In this document: positions 29,178 through 37,743 of the stretch, piece by piece
Layout of the letters: each line of letters opens with the position of its first letter
How positions within the stretch are numbered: position 1 is the first letter of the stretch
NCBI GenBank assembly: GCA_002102225.1
Contig: LQPB01000052.1
Coordinates: 61,621-125,620 of the forward strand
DNA length: 64,000 nt
Origin: Mycobacterium interjectum
Lineage (GTDB): Bacteria; Actinomycetota; Actinomycetes; Mycobacteriales; Mycobacteriaceae
Direction: 5' to 3'
Position numbers and translations under genes: made by a program
The notes under the pieces: generated by a model
The model's input: the letters and a program-made list of their open reading frames with translations, nothing else
What the model was told of the DNA's origin: nothing
Database searches by the model: none

Positions 29178-29579
29178 ATGGCCGCCCGCCAACGAGCCGA
29201 CCCGGCAAAGACCCGTCAGGCGGTGCTGGCCGTCGTGGACTGGCTGCGCGACGACTCCCGCGCGGCGCCCGACCGGGATGCCCTGGCCGCCGCGGTCCGG
29301 CTCACGGCGCGCACGCTGGCGGCCGTCGCGCCCGGCGCCAGCGTCGAGGTCCGGATCCCGCCTTTCGCCGCCGTCCAATGCATCACGGGCCCGCGCCACA
29401 CCCGCGGCACACCACCCAACGTCGTGGAGGCCGACCCGCGCACCTGGCTGCTGCTGGCCACCGGGCTGGTGCGGCTCGAGGAGGCCGCGGGCACCGGGGC
29501 GGTGACCCTGTCGGGCTCCCGAGCGGGTGAGATCGGCCACTGGCTGCCGTTGTTCGACGTGGGCGAAACACAAGTCTGA
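29178..29579 (+). CDS. Sterol carrier-like protein (Rv0807-like)
   Basis: A 133-residue protein related to the mycobacterial SCP-like family encoded next to purF (Rv0807). Helical N-terminus (TRQAVLAVVDWLRDD) and a beta part with VEVRIPPFAAVQCITGPRH and TWLLLATGLVRL. The fold suggests binding of a lipid or sterol, but no experiment is known to me. It begins 5 bp after the CPBP gene, so purL, the protease and this gene are likely one transcript. Confidence 0.8.
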   Translation: MAARQRADPAKTRQAVLAVVDWLRDDSRAAPDRDALAAAVRLTARTLAAVAPGASVEVRIPPFAAVQCITGPRHTRGTPPNVVEADPRTWLLLATGLVRLEEAAGTGAVTLSGSRAGEIGHWLPLFDVGETQV

Positions 29580-29704
29580 ACTGCAGGTTTAGGGTTTTAA
29601 GAGCGATTTTCGGCGCCCAACACGCCGGTCGGATTCGGCGCCACGACCGTCCAGCCCGTAGACTCCCTTACGTCACCAATCGTTCGCCAGGGAGCCGCCG
29701 AACC

Positions 29705-31231
29705 GTGACCGTCCAGGAGCCCGAGCAGGACCTGAACTCCCCCCGTGAAGAGTGCGGCGTATTCGGGGTATGGGCCCCGGGCGAGGAAGTCGCCAAACTC
29801 ACCTACTACGGCCTCTACGCGCTGCAGCATCGCGGGCAGGAAGCCGCGGGAATCGCCGTCGCCGACGGATCCCAGGTATTGGTCTTCAAAGACCTCGGCC
29901 TGGTCAGCCAGGTGTTCGACGAGCAAACGCTGGCCGCGATGCAGGGCCACGTCGCGATCGGGCACTGCCGCTACTCCACCACGGGCGACACGACGTGGGA
30001 GAACGCGCAGCCGGTGTTCCGCAACACCGCCGCCGGCACCGGGGTTGCCTTGGGGCACAACGGGAATCTGGTCAACACCGCCGAACTCGCCACGCGCGCC
30101 CGCGACGCGGGCTTGATCGGCACCCGATGCCCGGCCCCCGCCACGACCGACTCCGACATCCTGGGCGCGCTGCTGGCCCACGGCGCGGCCGATTCCACGC
30201 TGGAACAGGCGGCGCTGGAACTGCTGCCGACCGTGCGCGGGGCCTTCTGCCTGACGTTCATGGACGAGAACACGCTGTATGCGTGCCGCGATCCGTTCGG
30301 GGTGCGGCCGCTGTGCCTCGGACGGCTGGACCGCGGCTGGGTGGTGGCGTCCGAAACCGCCGCGCTCGACATCGTCGGCGCCTCGTTCGTGCGCGACATC
30401 GAGCCGGGCGAGCTGCTGGCCATCGACGCCGACGGCGTGCGTTCGACGCGATTCGCCAATCCCGAGCCCAAGGGCTGCGTCTTCGAATACGTCTACCTGG
30501 CACGACCGGACAGCACGATCGCGGGCCGATCGGTGCACGCCACCCGGGTCGAGATCGGGCGCCGGCTGGCGCGCGAAAGCCCCGTGGAAGCCGACCTGGT
30601 GATCGGCGTGCCCGAATCGGGCACCCCGGCCGCCGTCGGATACGCCCAGGAGTCCGGCATCCCGTATGGCCAGGGCCTGATGAAGAACGCCTACGTCGGG
30701 CGCACCTTCATCCAGCCCTCGCAGACCATCCGCCAGCTCGGCATCCGGCTGAAGCTCAACCCGCTCAAAGAGGTGATCCGCGGCAAGCGGCTGATCGTCG
30801 TCGACGACTCGATCGTGCGGGGCAACACCCAGCGGGCCCTGTTGCGCATGCTGCGCGAGGCCGGCGCCCTCGAAGTGCACGTGCGCATCGCGTCGCCGCC
30901 GGTGAAGTGGCCGTGCTTCTACGGCATCGACTTCCCGTCGCCGGCCGAGTTGATCGCCAACGCCGTGGAAGACAAAGAGGAAATGCTCGAGGCGGTGCGG
31001 CACGCCATCGGGGCCGACACGCTGGGTTACGTCTCGCTGCGGGGGCTGGTCGCGGCCTCCGAGCAGCCGGGGTCGCGGCTGTGCACCGCCTGCTTCGACG
31101 GCAAGTATCCGATCGAACTGCCCGGGGAAAACGCGCTGGGCAAGAACGTCATCGAGCACATGCTCACCAACGCCGCGCGCGGAGCCGCGTTCGACGATCT
31201 GGCGCCCGATGAAGTTCCCGTCGTGCGCTGA
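29705..31231 (+). CDS. purF: Amidophosphoribosyltransferase PurF
   Basis: A 508-residue enzyme for the first committed purine step, PRPP plus glutamine to phosphoribosylamine. The N-terminal nucleophile Cys is residue 17 (PREECGVFG), so a 16-residue propeptide must be removed. The glutaminase domain runs to about 250 and the phosphoribosyltransferase domain carries the PRPP loop LIVVDDSIVRGNT near 365. LCTACFDG near 460 contributes to the cysteine set that binds a [4Fe-4S] cluster in this class. GTG at 29705. Confidence 0.97.
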   Translation: MTVQEPEQDLNSPREECGVFGVWAPGEEVAKLTYYGLYALQHRGQEAAGIAVADGSQVLVFKDLGLVSQVFDEQTLAAMQGHVAIGHCRYSTTGDTTWENAQPVFRNTAAGTGVALGHNGNLVNTAELATRARDAGLIGTRCPAPATTDSDILGALLAHGAADSTLEQAALELLPTVRGAFCLTFMDENTLYACRDPFGVRPLCLGRLDRGWVVASETAALDIVGASFVRDIEPGELLAIDADGVRSTRFANPEPKGCVFEYVYLARPDSTIAGRSVHATRVEIGRRLARESPVEADLVIGVPESGTPAAVGYAQESGIPYGQGLMKNAYVGRTFIQPSQTIRQLGIRLKLNPLKEVIRGKRLIVVDDSIVRGNTQRALLRMLREAGALEVHVRIASPPVKWPCFYGIDFPSPAELIANAVEDKEEMLEAVRHAIGADTLGYVSLRGLVAASEQPGSRLCTACFDGKYPIELPGENALGKNVIEHMLTNAARGAAFDDLAPDEVPVVR

Positions 31232-31302
31232 CCCTGTGGGTTCTCGTTGGTTCACAGACGCGTGATACCGGCGCCGAGCGCAGCCCGGTAGCCTTTATCG
31301 CG

Positions 31303-32397
<1,095 letters not shown>

Positions 32398-32433
32398 TGG
32401 CCGAAACTGGCCGAGACTGAGTCGTAACGAGCA

Positions 32434-32462
32434 CTGTGCCGATGCTCAGCGCATCGGCACAG
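32434..32462. terminator. 12 bp perfect hairpin after purM
   Basis: CTGTGCCGATGC (32434-32445), loop TCAGC, GCATCGGCACAG (32451-32462). It lies 37 bp after the purM stop and 12 bp before the end of the convergent DUF3073 gene, so it may terminate both transcripts. There is only a weak T-run after it, as is usual in mycobacteria. Confidence 0.8.
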
Positions 32463-32474
32463 CGGTTTCCGGTC

Positions 32475-32669
32475 CTAGCGGCGCCACTCGTCGTGGTCGT
32501 CCCAAGAATTGCCCGCGGGTAGTCCGTCCGAGTCGTCCAGTTCGTTGGATTCGTCGGCGTCCGTTCCCGACAGCTCGCGCTGAAGCCGCTGGAAGTCGGT
32601 CTGCGGGGAACTGTATTTGAGTTCTCGAGCAACCTTGGTCTGCTTTGCCTTCGCCCGGCCGCGGCCCAT
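32475..32669 (-). CDS. DUF3073 small acidic-tailed protein (Rv0810c-like)
   Basis: A 64-residue protein conserved in actinobacteria, matching DUF3073. The N-terminus is basic (MGRGRAKAKQTKVARELKY) and the C-terminus acidic (DADESNELDDSDG), with SSPQTDFQRLQREL between. Function unknown; the basic half could bind nucleic acid. ATG at 32669 follows GAGGGGG 6 nt upstream. The intergenic hairpin at 32694-32720 lies in its 5' region. Confidence 0.88.
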   Translation of the reverse strand: MGRGRAKAKQTKVARELKYSSPQTDFQRLQRELSGTDADESNELDDSDGLPAGNSWDDHDEWRR

Positions 32670-32687
32670 GGGGGAACCCCCTCGCGC

Positions 32688-32740
32688 AATAACGGAGCGG
32701 CCTAACGAGTAGGCGGCTCCGATCTCTTGGTGTCGTTATT
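32688..32740. repeat. Nested inverted repeat before the DUF3073 gene
   Basis: Inner arms GGAGCGGCCTA (32694-32704) and TAGGCGGCTCC (32710-32720) pair at 10 of 11 positions around ACGAG. Outer arms AATAACG (32688-32694) and CGTTATT (32734-32740) are perfect. On the minus strand it lies between the stop of the YgfZ-like gene and the start of the DUF3073 gene, so it can be a terminator of the former or a 5' leader structure of the latter. Confidence 0.6.
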
Positions 32741-32816
32741 GTCCTGCCGACAGTTTACCGTGCCTTACGGTCGGGTGTCGGCGACCCCTGCCCGCTGTGG
32801 CGGACCTCATCGAGGA

Positions 32817-33911
32817 TTATCTCGCACCGCCCCGCAACCGTTCAACGGCTCGCCGGCCCGCACCGACGTGTTCCGTGGCGGGCAGCGAATCGGCGTCGAT
32901 GACCGCGGCGACCGCGGCCTCGGGGCCGGTCGTCAACGCGGTGTCGGCCGGCACCCCGCGCTTGAGTAATGCCAGCGCCACCGGCCCGAGGTCCACATGA
33001 TCGACGACGGTTCCGAGCCGCCCGATGGCACGACCGCCGGCCAGCACCGCATCACCCGTCGAGGGCCGCTCGACCGAGCCGTCGAGGTGCAACAGCACCA
33101 GCATCCGAGGCGGTTTACCCAGGTTGTGCACCCGCGCAACGGTCTCCTGCCCGCGATAGCAGCCCTTGTCCAGATGTACCGCCCCCTCACCGGGACCGCC
33201 GATCCAACCCACCTCGTGGGGGATCGTGCGCTCGTCGGTGTCGACGCCGAGGCGCGGGCGCAGCGCCGCCACCCGGTGGGCTTCGTAGGCCCACACCCCG
33301 GCAGGCCGCAACCCGGCCCGGGTCAGGCGGTTCAGCCAGCCGGCCGCCTCGCCGCGCGGCACCACCAGGTCCAGCTCGATCGGGCCCGCGGGTGCGGCGG
33401 GCATCCGCCGCACAAAACCGCCCCCGGGGACCGAAACCGCGGTGAGCTCGGCGGGCAGGGCGTCAAGGCCGAGCGCGTCGAGCACCGCGCGGTCCGCCAG
33501 CCGCGGACCCAGCAGCGACAACACCGCCATGTCCGCGCCGGCCGGGGTGACCTCGGACCAGAAGACCATCTTGCGCAGATAGGCCAGCAGCGGCTCGCCC
33601 CGCCAGGGCTCGGTGTCGAGGTACGTCGTGCCGCCCAGCTCCGTCTGGATCCAGTGGTCCTCGACGCGGCCCTGGCCGTCGAGGCTGAGGTTCTGCGTGC
33701 TGGCGCCCTCGGCGAGTTCGCTCACGTGCTGGGTGGAGATGCTGTGCAGCCAGGCCTGCCGGTCCTTGCCGGTGAGGGTGAGCACCGCGCGGTGTGAGCG
33801 GTCGATCACCACCGCCTCGGTCTCGGCGGCGCGCTGCTCGCCGAGCGGATCGCCGTAATGCCAGACCGCGCCGGCGTCGGGGCCGGGATCGGGTGCGGGA
33901 ACTGCGGTCAC
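32817..33911 (-). CDS. YgfZ/GcvT-like folate-binding protein (Rv0811c-like)
   Basis: A 364-residue protein of the YgfZ family, relatives of the glycine-cleavage T protein. The diagnostic KGCYRGQETVARVHN is at about 245-260, with an N-terminal DRSHRAVLTLTGKDRQAWLH in pieces (DRSHRAVLTLTGKDR, WLHSISTQ). YgfZ helps make or repair iron-sulfur clusters in a folate-dependent manner. GTG/ATG start at 33911. It is divergent from pabC with a 43 bp gap. Mycobacteria use it for Fe-S enzymes by inference from E. coli. Confidence 0.88.
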   Translation of the reverse strand: MTAVPAPDPGPDAGAVWHYGDPLGEQRAAETEAVVIDRSHRAVLTLTGKDRQAWLHSISTQHVSELAEGASTQNLSLDGQGRVEDHWIQTELGGTTYLDTEPWRGEPLLAYLRKMVFWSEVTPAGADMAVLSLLGPRLADRAVLDALGLDALPAELTAVSVPGGGFVRRMPAAPAGPIELDLVVPRGEAAGWLNRLTRAGLRPAGVWAYEAHRVAALRPRLGVDTDERTIPHEVGWIGGPGEGAVHLDKGCYRGQETVARVHNLGKPPRMLVLLHLDGSVERPSTGDAVLAGGRAIGRLGTVVDHVDLGPVALALLKRGVPADTALTTGPEAAVAAVIDADSLPATEHVGAGRRAVERLRGGAR

Positions 33912-33954
33912 ACGACAACTCTACGGACCCGGCGCGCGGCTAGGCTTACCCTCC

Positions 33955-34839
33955 ATGGCCGACCGGACGGGTGTGATCGTCACGCTGGACGGTGGGATCC
34001 ATCCGCCGGGGACGCCGCTGCTGCACGCCGACGACCTGGCCGCGGTCCGCGGCGACGGCATCTTCGAGACGCTGCTGATCCGCGACGGCCGGGCCTGCCT
34101 GGTGGAGTCGCATCTGCAGCGGCTCACCCATTCGGCCAAATTGATGGACCTGCCTGCGCCGGACCTTCCCGGCTGGCGGCATGCCATCGAGGAGGCCACG
34201 CGCCGGTGGGCCGCGGGCACCGCCGACGAAGGCGCGATGCGCCTGATCTACAGCCGCGGCCGCGAAAGCGGTTCGGCGCCGAGCGCCTACGTGATGGTCA
34301 ACCCCGTCCCGGACAGGGTGACCGCGGTTCGCCGCGACGGGCTCGCGGCGATCACCCTCGACCGCGGGTTGCCGGCCAACGCCGCCGACGCCATGCCGTG
34401 GCTGCTGGCCGGCGCCAAAACGCTGTCCTACGCGGTCAACATGGCCGCCCTGCGGCACGCCGACCGCCAGGGCGCCGGCGACGTCATCTTCGTCAGCTCC
34501 GACGGCTACATCCTGGAGGGCCCCCGCTCGACGGTGGTGATCGCCACCGACGCCGGCGCGGACGGCACCCCCTGCCTGCTGACCCCGCCGCCCTGGTACC
34601 CGATCCTGCGGGGCACCACGCAACAGGCCCTCTTCGAGGTGGCGCGGGCCAAGGGCTACGACTGCGACTACCGCGCGCTGCGGGCCGCGGATCTGCATGC
34701 CGCCCAGGGGATCTGGCTGATATCGAGCATGACCCTGGCGGCGCGCGTGCACACGCTGGACGGTCGGCGGCTGCTGCGGTCTCCGATCGCCACCGAATTC
34801 GCCGAACTGGTCGACGCGGCCATCGTCAGCGATCGCTGA
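33955..34839 (+). CDS. pabC: Aminodeoxychorismate lyase/branched-chain-type aminotransferase
   Basis: A 294-residue PLP enzyme of fold type IV, corresponding to Rv0812. The PLP lysine is in GAKTLSYAVN near 158 and the Glu-containing block is ILEGPRSTVVIA near 185. Family members are 4-amino-4-deoxychorismate lyases (folate) or aminotransferases (D-amino or branched-chain acids); sequence alone cannot decide firmly, and reported data on the mycobacterial protein are compatible with the lyase. TAGGCT sits 8 nt before the ATG. Confidence 0.8.
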   Translation: MADRTGVIVTLDGGIHPPGTPLLHADDLAAVRGDGIFETLLIRDGRACLVESHLQRLTHSAKLMDLPAPDLPGWRHAIEEATRRWAAGTADEGAMRLIYSRGRESGSAPSAYVMVNPVPDRVTAVRRDGLAAITLDRGLPANAADAMPWLLAGAKTLSYAVNMAALRHADRQGAGDVIFVSSDGYILEGPRSTVVIATDAGADGTPCLLTPPPWYPILRGTTQQALFEVARAKGYDCDYRALRAADLHAAQGIWLISSMTLAARVHTLDGRRLLRSPIATEFAELVDAAIVSDR

Positions 34840-34852
34840 GCGCTGAATTCGG

Positions 34853-35063
34853 TTGTCGCTTCGCGCAATGGCGGGTAACTTCGGCCGTACACAAGGAAGG
34901 AGGTGGTCCGCGAATTGATAGCTTCATGGACATGTGAGGTGGCTACGCGCTAGCTGCACTGGCTCGGAAGAGTCGGCGTTCAACGCGCGCTGGCGAATTC
35001 CCCGTAGCCACCCGGCCCCCGAGCTTCCGGTCAGTCCAACCAGGAGCTTTTGCTCGGGGGCCG
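34853..35063 (+). ncRNA. Stand-alone structured RNA/leader-like element, unassigned
   Basis: TTGTCG (34853-34858) and TAACTT (34876-34881), 17 nt apart, form a promoter. Downstream is AAGGAAGGAGGTGG (34893-34906), a long match to the anti-Shine-Dalgarno end of 16S rRNA. Perfect 10 bp arms GGTGGCTACG (34938-34947) and CGTAGCCACC (35003-35012) enclose a smaller hairpin CTGGCTC-GGAA-GAGTCGG. A 12 bp stem CGGCCCCCGAGC (35013-35024) with GCTCGGGGGCCG (35052-35063) ends the unit. No plus-strand gene follows, so it is not the leader of a downstream gene. It could be a small RNA or a peptide gene. Confidence 0.55.
34903..34953 (+). CDS. Possible 16-codon leader-like peptide inside the structured element
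   Basis: From GTG at 34903 the frame reads VVRELIASWTCEVATR and stops at TAG 34951-34953. The Shine-Dalgarno-like AAGGAAGGAGG overlaps this GTG, so the true start could be TTG at 34915 (12 codons, SD spacing 11). The last codons cover the 5' arm of the 10 bp stem, so a translating ribosome would block that stem, as in attenuators. Alternative: no peptide is made. Evidence is positional only. Confidence 0.3.
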   Translation: MVRELIASWTCEVATR

Positions 35064-35089
35064 CTCCATGTCAGGACACTGGCGGGCGA

Positions 35090-35737
35090 CTATCCGGCAA
35101 AGCGCGACAGCCGCGCCGAAAGATGCGGCACCAGGCCGCCGTCGGCGTCCACCCGCTCCTCGACGTAGGCCAGATCACCGCCTTCGACGATCCCGTACAG
35201 GCGCTTGGCGCCACCGACCAGGAGGCCGGAACGACTGCGGGCCAGGGCGTCCGTGGCGAGTTCCCACGACGATTGCGTGCGGGGCCGCCCATAGAACAAC
35301 TCGATGTAACCGGCCGAATGGGCCAACAACAGCTCGATGGCCTGCGATTCGGTCGGATCGTCGGGGTCGCTGACGAAGCGCCAGAAGCCGCTCTCGCGCA
35401 GGCCGGGTTCCTGGTAGTTGCCCGTGTCGTCGAGCCGCCAGGACCGCGCTTCCCAATTGAGATAGTCGCCGCCGTCGTGGCTGACCACGATCTGCTGGCC
35501 GAACCGATAGTCCCCGTCGTGTCCGCGGCCCTCGCCCTCGCCGCGCCACACTCCGACCAGCGGCAGCAGCGCCAGCAGCGCGTCGTTGAGGTTGGCACCT
35601 TCGCGCAGGTTCGCGGTGTCGGCGGGGACCGGCAGGTCGTCGAAGGCCGGGATGTTGCGGGCAGCGGTCACCTTGGCGCGTTCGGCGGCGGCAGCCACGG
35701 CGCGGTCGCCGGAAGCCGTGGGATCGTCGGAACTCAC
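35090..35737 (-). CDS. FABP-like/nitrobindin-type beta-barrel protein (Rv0813c-like)
   Basis: A 215-residue protein with a calycin-like barrel. After a 55-residue helical N-terminus, the barrel begins [16 protein letters not shown], the nitrobindin/DUF1794 signature, and continues [22 protein letters not shown] to the end. Relatives bind haem or fatty-acid-like ligands; Rv0813c is described as fatty-acid-binding-protein-like. GTG at 35737 overlaps the stop of an upstream 34-codon gene by 4 nt, so translation is coupled. A hairpin at 35013-35063 lies 27 bp after the stop. Confidence 0.85.
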   Translation of the reverse strand: MSSDDPTASGDRAVAAAAERAKVTAARNIPAFDDLPVPADTANLREGANLNDALLALLPLVGVWRGEGEGRGHDGDYRFGQQIVVSHDGGDYLNWEARSWRLDDTGNYQEPGLRESGFWRFVSDPDDPTESQAIELLLAHSAGYIELFYGRPRTQSSWELATDALARSRSGLLVGGAKRLYGIVEGGDLAYVEERVDADGGLVPHLSARLSRFAG

Positions 35738-35838
35738 GACTCGTCAGTGATGAGCCGGTAGAGGGTGTACAGCGCGAACCATGAGATGACCACGACCGAT
35801 ATGACCAGCATGATCTCGAAGAAGAGCACCACGCACAC
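35734..35838 (-). CDS. 34-residue single-pass membrane microprotein
   Basis: Frame from GTG 35838 (or GTG 35832/35829) to TGA 35734-35736. It is almost wholly a membrane helix, [19 protein letters not shown], then [10 protein letters not shown]. It overlaps the FABP-like gene start by 4 nt (GTGA). TAGACT at 35840-35845 is just upstream, placing a leaderless transcript start near GTG 35832. The gene is too short for most annotation pipelines. Its coupling to the beta-barrel protein suggests a shared membrane task; function unknown. Confidence 0.55.
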   Translation of the reverse strand: MCVVLFFEIMLVISVVVISWFALYTLYRLITDES

Positions 35839-35880
35839 GAGTCTATTCGTGCCGCGCGGCCGCCGGGGTCGGCCGGTCCG

Positions 35881-36183
35881 TCAGGCGATCTTGACGTCGA
35901 CCTCGTGAATGCCCGCACCGGAGGGCGCCACCACGGCGTCGCCGTTGCCGATCGGGGACAGCGCGCGCAGCGTCCAGGACCCGGGTGCGGCGAAGAAGCG
36001 GAAGTCACCGGTGGCCGACGCGACCACCTCGGCCGTGAACTCGTCCGAGGAGTCCAGCAGGCGGACGAACGCGCCACCCACCGCCTGGCCGGCGCCGTCC
36101 ACAACGCGTCCGGTGATGACCGTTTCCTTCTCCAGATCGACGCTGGCGGGCAACGTCAGTCCCTGCTTCGGTCCAGAGCACAT
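35881..36183 (-). CDS. sseC2: DUF1416 protein SseC2-like
   Basis: A 100-residue protein with the Cna-B-like/DUF1416 strand pattern VITGRVVDGAGQAVGGAFVRL and FRFFAAPGSWTLRAL, shown here in part. The N-terminal MCSGPKQG carries a conserved Cys. It is always next to the thiosulfate sulfurtransferase and may carry or help transfer sulfur. ATG at 36183 is one base after the cysA2 TGA, so the two are coupled. Corresponds to Rv0814c. Confidence 0.88.
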   Translation of the reverse strand: MCSGPKQGLTLPASVDLEKETVITGRVVDGAGQAVGGAFVRLLDSSDEFTAEVVASATGDFRFFAAPGSWTLRALSPIGNGDAVVAPSGAGIHEVDVKIA

Positions 36184-36184
36184 A

Positions 36185-37018
36185 TCAGCTTCCCAACTCG
36201 ATCGGGGCACCCACCAGGGAGCCGTATTCCGTCCAACTGCCGTCGTAGTTCTTGACGTTTTTGTGGCCGAGTAATTCCCGCAGCACGAACCAGGTGTGCG
36301 ACGAGCGTTCCCCGATGCGGCAGTACGCGATGGTTTCCTTCGTGCCGTCCAGCCCGGCGTCGGCGTAGATCTTGGCCAATTCCTCGTCGGACTTGAAGGT
36401 GCCGTCCTCGTTGGCGGCCCTGCTCCACGGCACGTTGATCGCGCCGGGGACGTGGCCGGGCCGCTGGCTTTGCTCCTGCGGCAGGTGTGCCGGCGCCAGG
36501 ATCTTGCCCGAAAACTCGTCGGGGGAGCGCACGTCGACCAGGTTCTTGACGTTGATCGCCGCGATCACCTCGTCGCGGAAGGCCCGGATGCTGTTGTCCG
36601 GCGCCGCCGCGGTGTAGGAGGTGGCCGGCCGGTTCACCGTGTCGGTGGTCAGCGGGCGCCCGTCGAGTTCCCATTTCTTGCGTCCGCCGTCGAGCAACTT
36701 GACGTCGGCGTGGCCGTACAGCTTGAAATACCAGTAGGCGTAGGCGGCGAACCAGTTGTTGTTGCCGCCGTAGAGGACCACCGTGTCGTCGTTGGAGATG
36801 CCGCGGTCGGACAGCAGTTTGGAGAACTGCTGTGCGTCCACGAAATCGCGCTTGACGGGGTCCTGCAGATCGGTGCGCCAGTCCAGCTTGATTGCGCCGG
36901 CGATGTGGCCGGTGTCGTAGGCGCTGGCGTCCTCGTCCACTTCGACGAAGACGACGTTTCCGGCATCGAGATTGCTCTCGGCCCAGTCCGCGGAGACCAG
37001 GACGTCGGAGCGTGCCAT
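36185..37018 (-). CDS. cysA2: Thiosulfate sulfurtransferase (rhodanese), CysA2-like
   Basis: A 277-residue two-domain rhodanese. The active Cys is in the loop YCRIGERSSHTW near residue 233, in the C-terminal domain. The N-terminal domain shows VLYGGNNNWFAAYAYWYFK where the Cys is absent, as normal. It moves sulfane sulfur from thiosulfate to cyanide or thiols. It follows the DUF4395 gene and the Cys-rich leader peptide in one minus-strand operon, so control by cysteine supply is likely. Corresponds to Rv0815c. Confidence 0.94.
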   Translation of the reverse strand: MARSDVLVSADWAESNLDAGNVVFVEVDEDASAYDTGHIAGAIKLDWRTDLQDPVKRDFVDAQQFSKLLSDRGISNDDTVVLYGGNNNWFAAYAYWYFKLYGHADVKLLDGGRKKWELDGRPLTTDTVNRPATSYTAAAPDNSIRAFRDEVIAAINVKNLVDVRSPDEFSGKILAPAHLPQEQSQRPGHVPGAINVPWSRAANEDGTFKSDEELAKIYADAGLDGTKETIAYCRIGERSSHTWFVLRELLGHKNVKNYDGSWTEYGSLVGAPIELGS

Positions 37019-37054
37019 GGTGGGTGTTCCTTTCGATTGCTTGTGACGTAGGGG

Positions 37055-37519
37055 TTATGCGGAGATCGGTCGAAAGCGTGCGACCAACGGGTAGAGCTGG
37101 CAGCCCAGGCAGATGCCGAAGGCCGCGTTGAGGAAGGCGGCCACCAACGCGGCCGCGGTGGCGATCAGGCCGAGCACAAAGGCGCCGACGGCGAATCCCA
37201 CGACACCGACGACCGCGAAGATCAGGCCGACGAGTTGGGCGAACTTCAGCGGCGCGACGGGTTCGCGTTCCGTGACGGGTCCCAGGCGGGGCGCCACGGC
37301 GCGGGCAAACACGCGCCCGTAGGGGTGGCGCCGGGGCCCGCCGAGGGCGCCGACCGCGAAGATCAGGGCCTGCGCCCCCAGAATGACGGCAGCCGCCAAC
37401 GGGCTGGCGGCTGACACAATGAGCGTGAGCAAGAGGACCGCGGACGTCACCCAGGCGGCGAACCTGGGCCCGCGCACGTCGACGCGGTCGGGCTCCACTG
37501 CGGTATTGCTGCTTGGCAC
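37055..37519 (-). CDS. DUF4395 integral membrane protein
   Basis: A 154-residue protein with four membrane segments (AAWVTSAVLLLTLIVSAA, FAQLVGLIFAVVGVVGFAV, LIATAAALVAAFLNAAF among them). It ends with GICLGCQLYPL, a CxxC beside the last helix, which could handle thiols, sulfide or a sulfur-carrying intermediate. GTG at 37519 has AGGAG upstream. It lies between the Cys-rich leader and the sulfurtransferase, suggesting import or export of a sulfur compound. Family function is not established. Confidence 0.8.
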   Translation of the reverse strand: MPSSNTAVEPDRVDVRGPRFAAWVTSAVLLLTLIVSAASPLAAAVILGAQALIFAVGALGGPRRHPYGRVFARAVAPRLGPVTEREPVAPLKFAQLVGLIFAVVGVVGFAVGAFVLGLIATAAALVAAFLNAAFGICLGCQLYPLVARFRPISA

Positions 37520-37624
37520 GGGACTACTCCTAGAAATTCTTGTTGCGCGGAAAGCCGGGGGGCACGCCTTGGAAGCCTGGGTAGGGGTCCGAAGCTGCTC
37601 CGAGTGCGCGCGGGGCGCTGCTAC

Positions 37625-37714
37625 TCAACAGCTACAGCAACAACAACAACCCGCGATGCGGCACAGATCGACTGCGCGACGCGTGGTGAGCATGGGCTCC
37701 AGGCGGGCTGACAC
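37625..37714 (-). CDS. Cysteine-rich leader peptide (leaderless attenuator uORF)
   Basis: A 29-codon reading frame from GTG 37714 to TGA 37625-37627. It ends RIAGCCCCCSC, five adjacent Cys codons plus another after Ser. TAAGCT at 37722-37727 lies 7 nt before the GTG, so the transcript should begin at the start codon. Internal ATG at 37693 is a weaker alternative. Such polycysteine leaders are known in mycobacteria to stall ribosomes when cysteine is short and so allow the operon to be expressed; here the operon is DUF4395-cysA2-sseC2. Confidence 0.85.
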   Translation of the reverse strand: MSARLEPMLTTRRAVDLCRIAGCCCCCSC

Positions 37715-37721
37715 GTCGGCA

Positions 37722-37727
37722 AGCTTA
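37722..37727 (-). promoter_or_regulatory. -10 box of the sulfur operon
   Basis: TAAGCT on the minus strand, 7 nt before the leader-peptide GTG, fits the TANNNT element of mycobacterial sigma-A promoters of leaderless genes. Confidence 0.65.
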
Positions 37728-37743
37728 CCCAATGACGTGGTGC

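Noticed and set aside
29597..31255. A 552-codon minus-strand open frame opposite purF
   Set aside because: Antisense shadow of a fully recognised gene; no ribosome site or motif.
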